Source: JAUIAI01 sp049680625
GTDB lineage: Bacteria > Pseudomonadota > Gammaproteobacteria > Burkholderiales > Burkholderiaceae_E
Assembly (NCBI GenBank): GCA_049680625.1
Contig: JBAUID010000213.1
Coordinates: 1-5,812 of the forward strand
Reading direction: 5' to 3'
Length of the DNA stretch: 5,812 nucleotides
The notes under the pieces were generated by a model. The model had not been told where the DNA came from. It searched no databases and was given only the letters and a program-made list of their open reading frames with translations. Positions 5,675-5,812 of this stretch are shown one piece after another. The position numbers were made by a program, and so were the translations under genes. Within the stretch, counting starts at the first letter, position 1; every line of letters starts with the position of its first letter.

Positions 5675-5812
5675 ATGAAAACAATGACAACACAACCCAA
5701 CGTAGTGCTGATCCTGTGTGACGACATGGGGTTTTCCGATATCGGCTGCTTCGGTGGCGAAGTCCAGACCCCAAACCTGGATGCGCTGGCCAACAACGGC
5801 TTACGTTTTACC
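5675..5812 (+). CDS. Type I sulfatase (arylsulfatase-like), N-terminal part (runs off the right edge)
   Basis: The first 46 codons of a sulfatase of the alkaline-phosphatase-like superfamily, which hydrolyses sulfate esters to alcohol and sulfate. PNVVLILCDDMGFSDIG (8-24) is the first catalytic-core strand, with metal-binding Asp16-Asp17. It is followed by GGEVQTPNLDALANNGLRFT (27-46), a very typical family segment. The pattern resembles the cytoplasmic Pseudomonas AtsA group as I remember it. There is no signal peptide, since the core strand begins at residue 8, so the enzyme should be cytoplasmic. The position before the Asp pair is Cys15, where Ala is common. The formylglycine site (CxPSR or SxPSR) lies beyond the window, so maturation type and activity cannot be judged. 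It lies 28 bp after the ATPase stop with no terminator between, hence probably the same operon. Start is ATG at 5675 or 5684; neither has a clear ribosome site. Confidence 0.93.
   Translation, partial: MKTMTTQPNVVLILCDDMGFSDIGCFGGEVQTPNLDALANNGLRFT

Overview
The window looks like a piece of a Gram-negative, probably proteobacterial, chromosome. It is moderately GC-rich by eye. It has a twin-arginine signal on a periplasmic solute-binding protein, a complete carbohydrate-type ABC importer, one strong Shine-Dalgarno site, and genes packed with gaps or overlaps of a few bases. I cannot place it to genus; an environmental gamma-, beta- or alphaproteobacterium would all fit.

Layout. Positions 1-287 (minus) hold the N-terminal end of a calcineurin-like metallophosphoesterase that runs off the left edge. 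Positions 389-1177 (minus) encode a complete GntR-family repressor of the HutC/UTRA type. A 164-bp divergent intergenic region (1178-1341) follows. It contains a perfect tandem 16-bp direct repeat, which is the best candidate operator, and a perfect 10-bp palindrome closer to the next gene. From 1342 to the right edge everything reads on the plus strand as one apparent operon: Tat-exported solute-binding protein (1342-2766), two MalF/MalG-type permeases (2783-3688 and 3692-4558), a MalK/UgpC-type ATPase (4555-5646, 4-bp overlap with the preceding gene) and the first 46 codons of a type I sulfatase (5675-5812, cut by the right edge).

How the genes work together (inference). The repressor probably senses an intracellular metabolite and controls the divergent operon and perhaps itself. 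The binding protein captures a carbohydrate-like ligand in the periplasm, the two permeases and the ATPase import it, and the sulfatase removes sulfate from it. The sulfatase starts almost directly with its catalytic-core motif and has no signal peptide, so desulfation should occur in the cytoplasm after import. This suggests a dedicated uptake system for a small sulfate ester, such as a sulfated sugar or polyol. The substrate cannot be read from this window.

Two further structures lie at gene junctions in the operon: a perfect 10-bp stem with a 4-nt loop (2825-2848) just inside the first permease gene, and a perfect 18-bp palindrome (5608-5625) just before the end of the ATPase gene. Both lie in coding sequence, but their positions suggest roles in mRNA stability or differential expression. 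No RNA genes, CRISPR arrays, insertion sequences or convincing terminators were seen.
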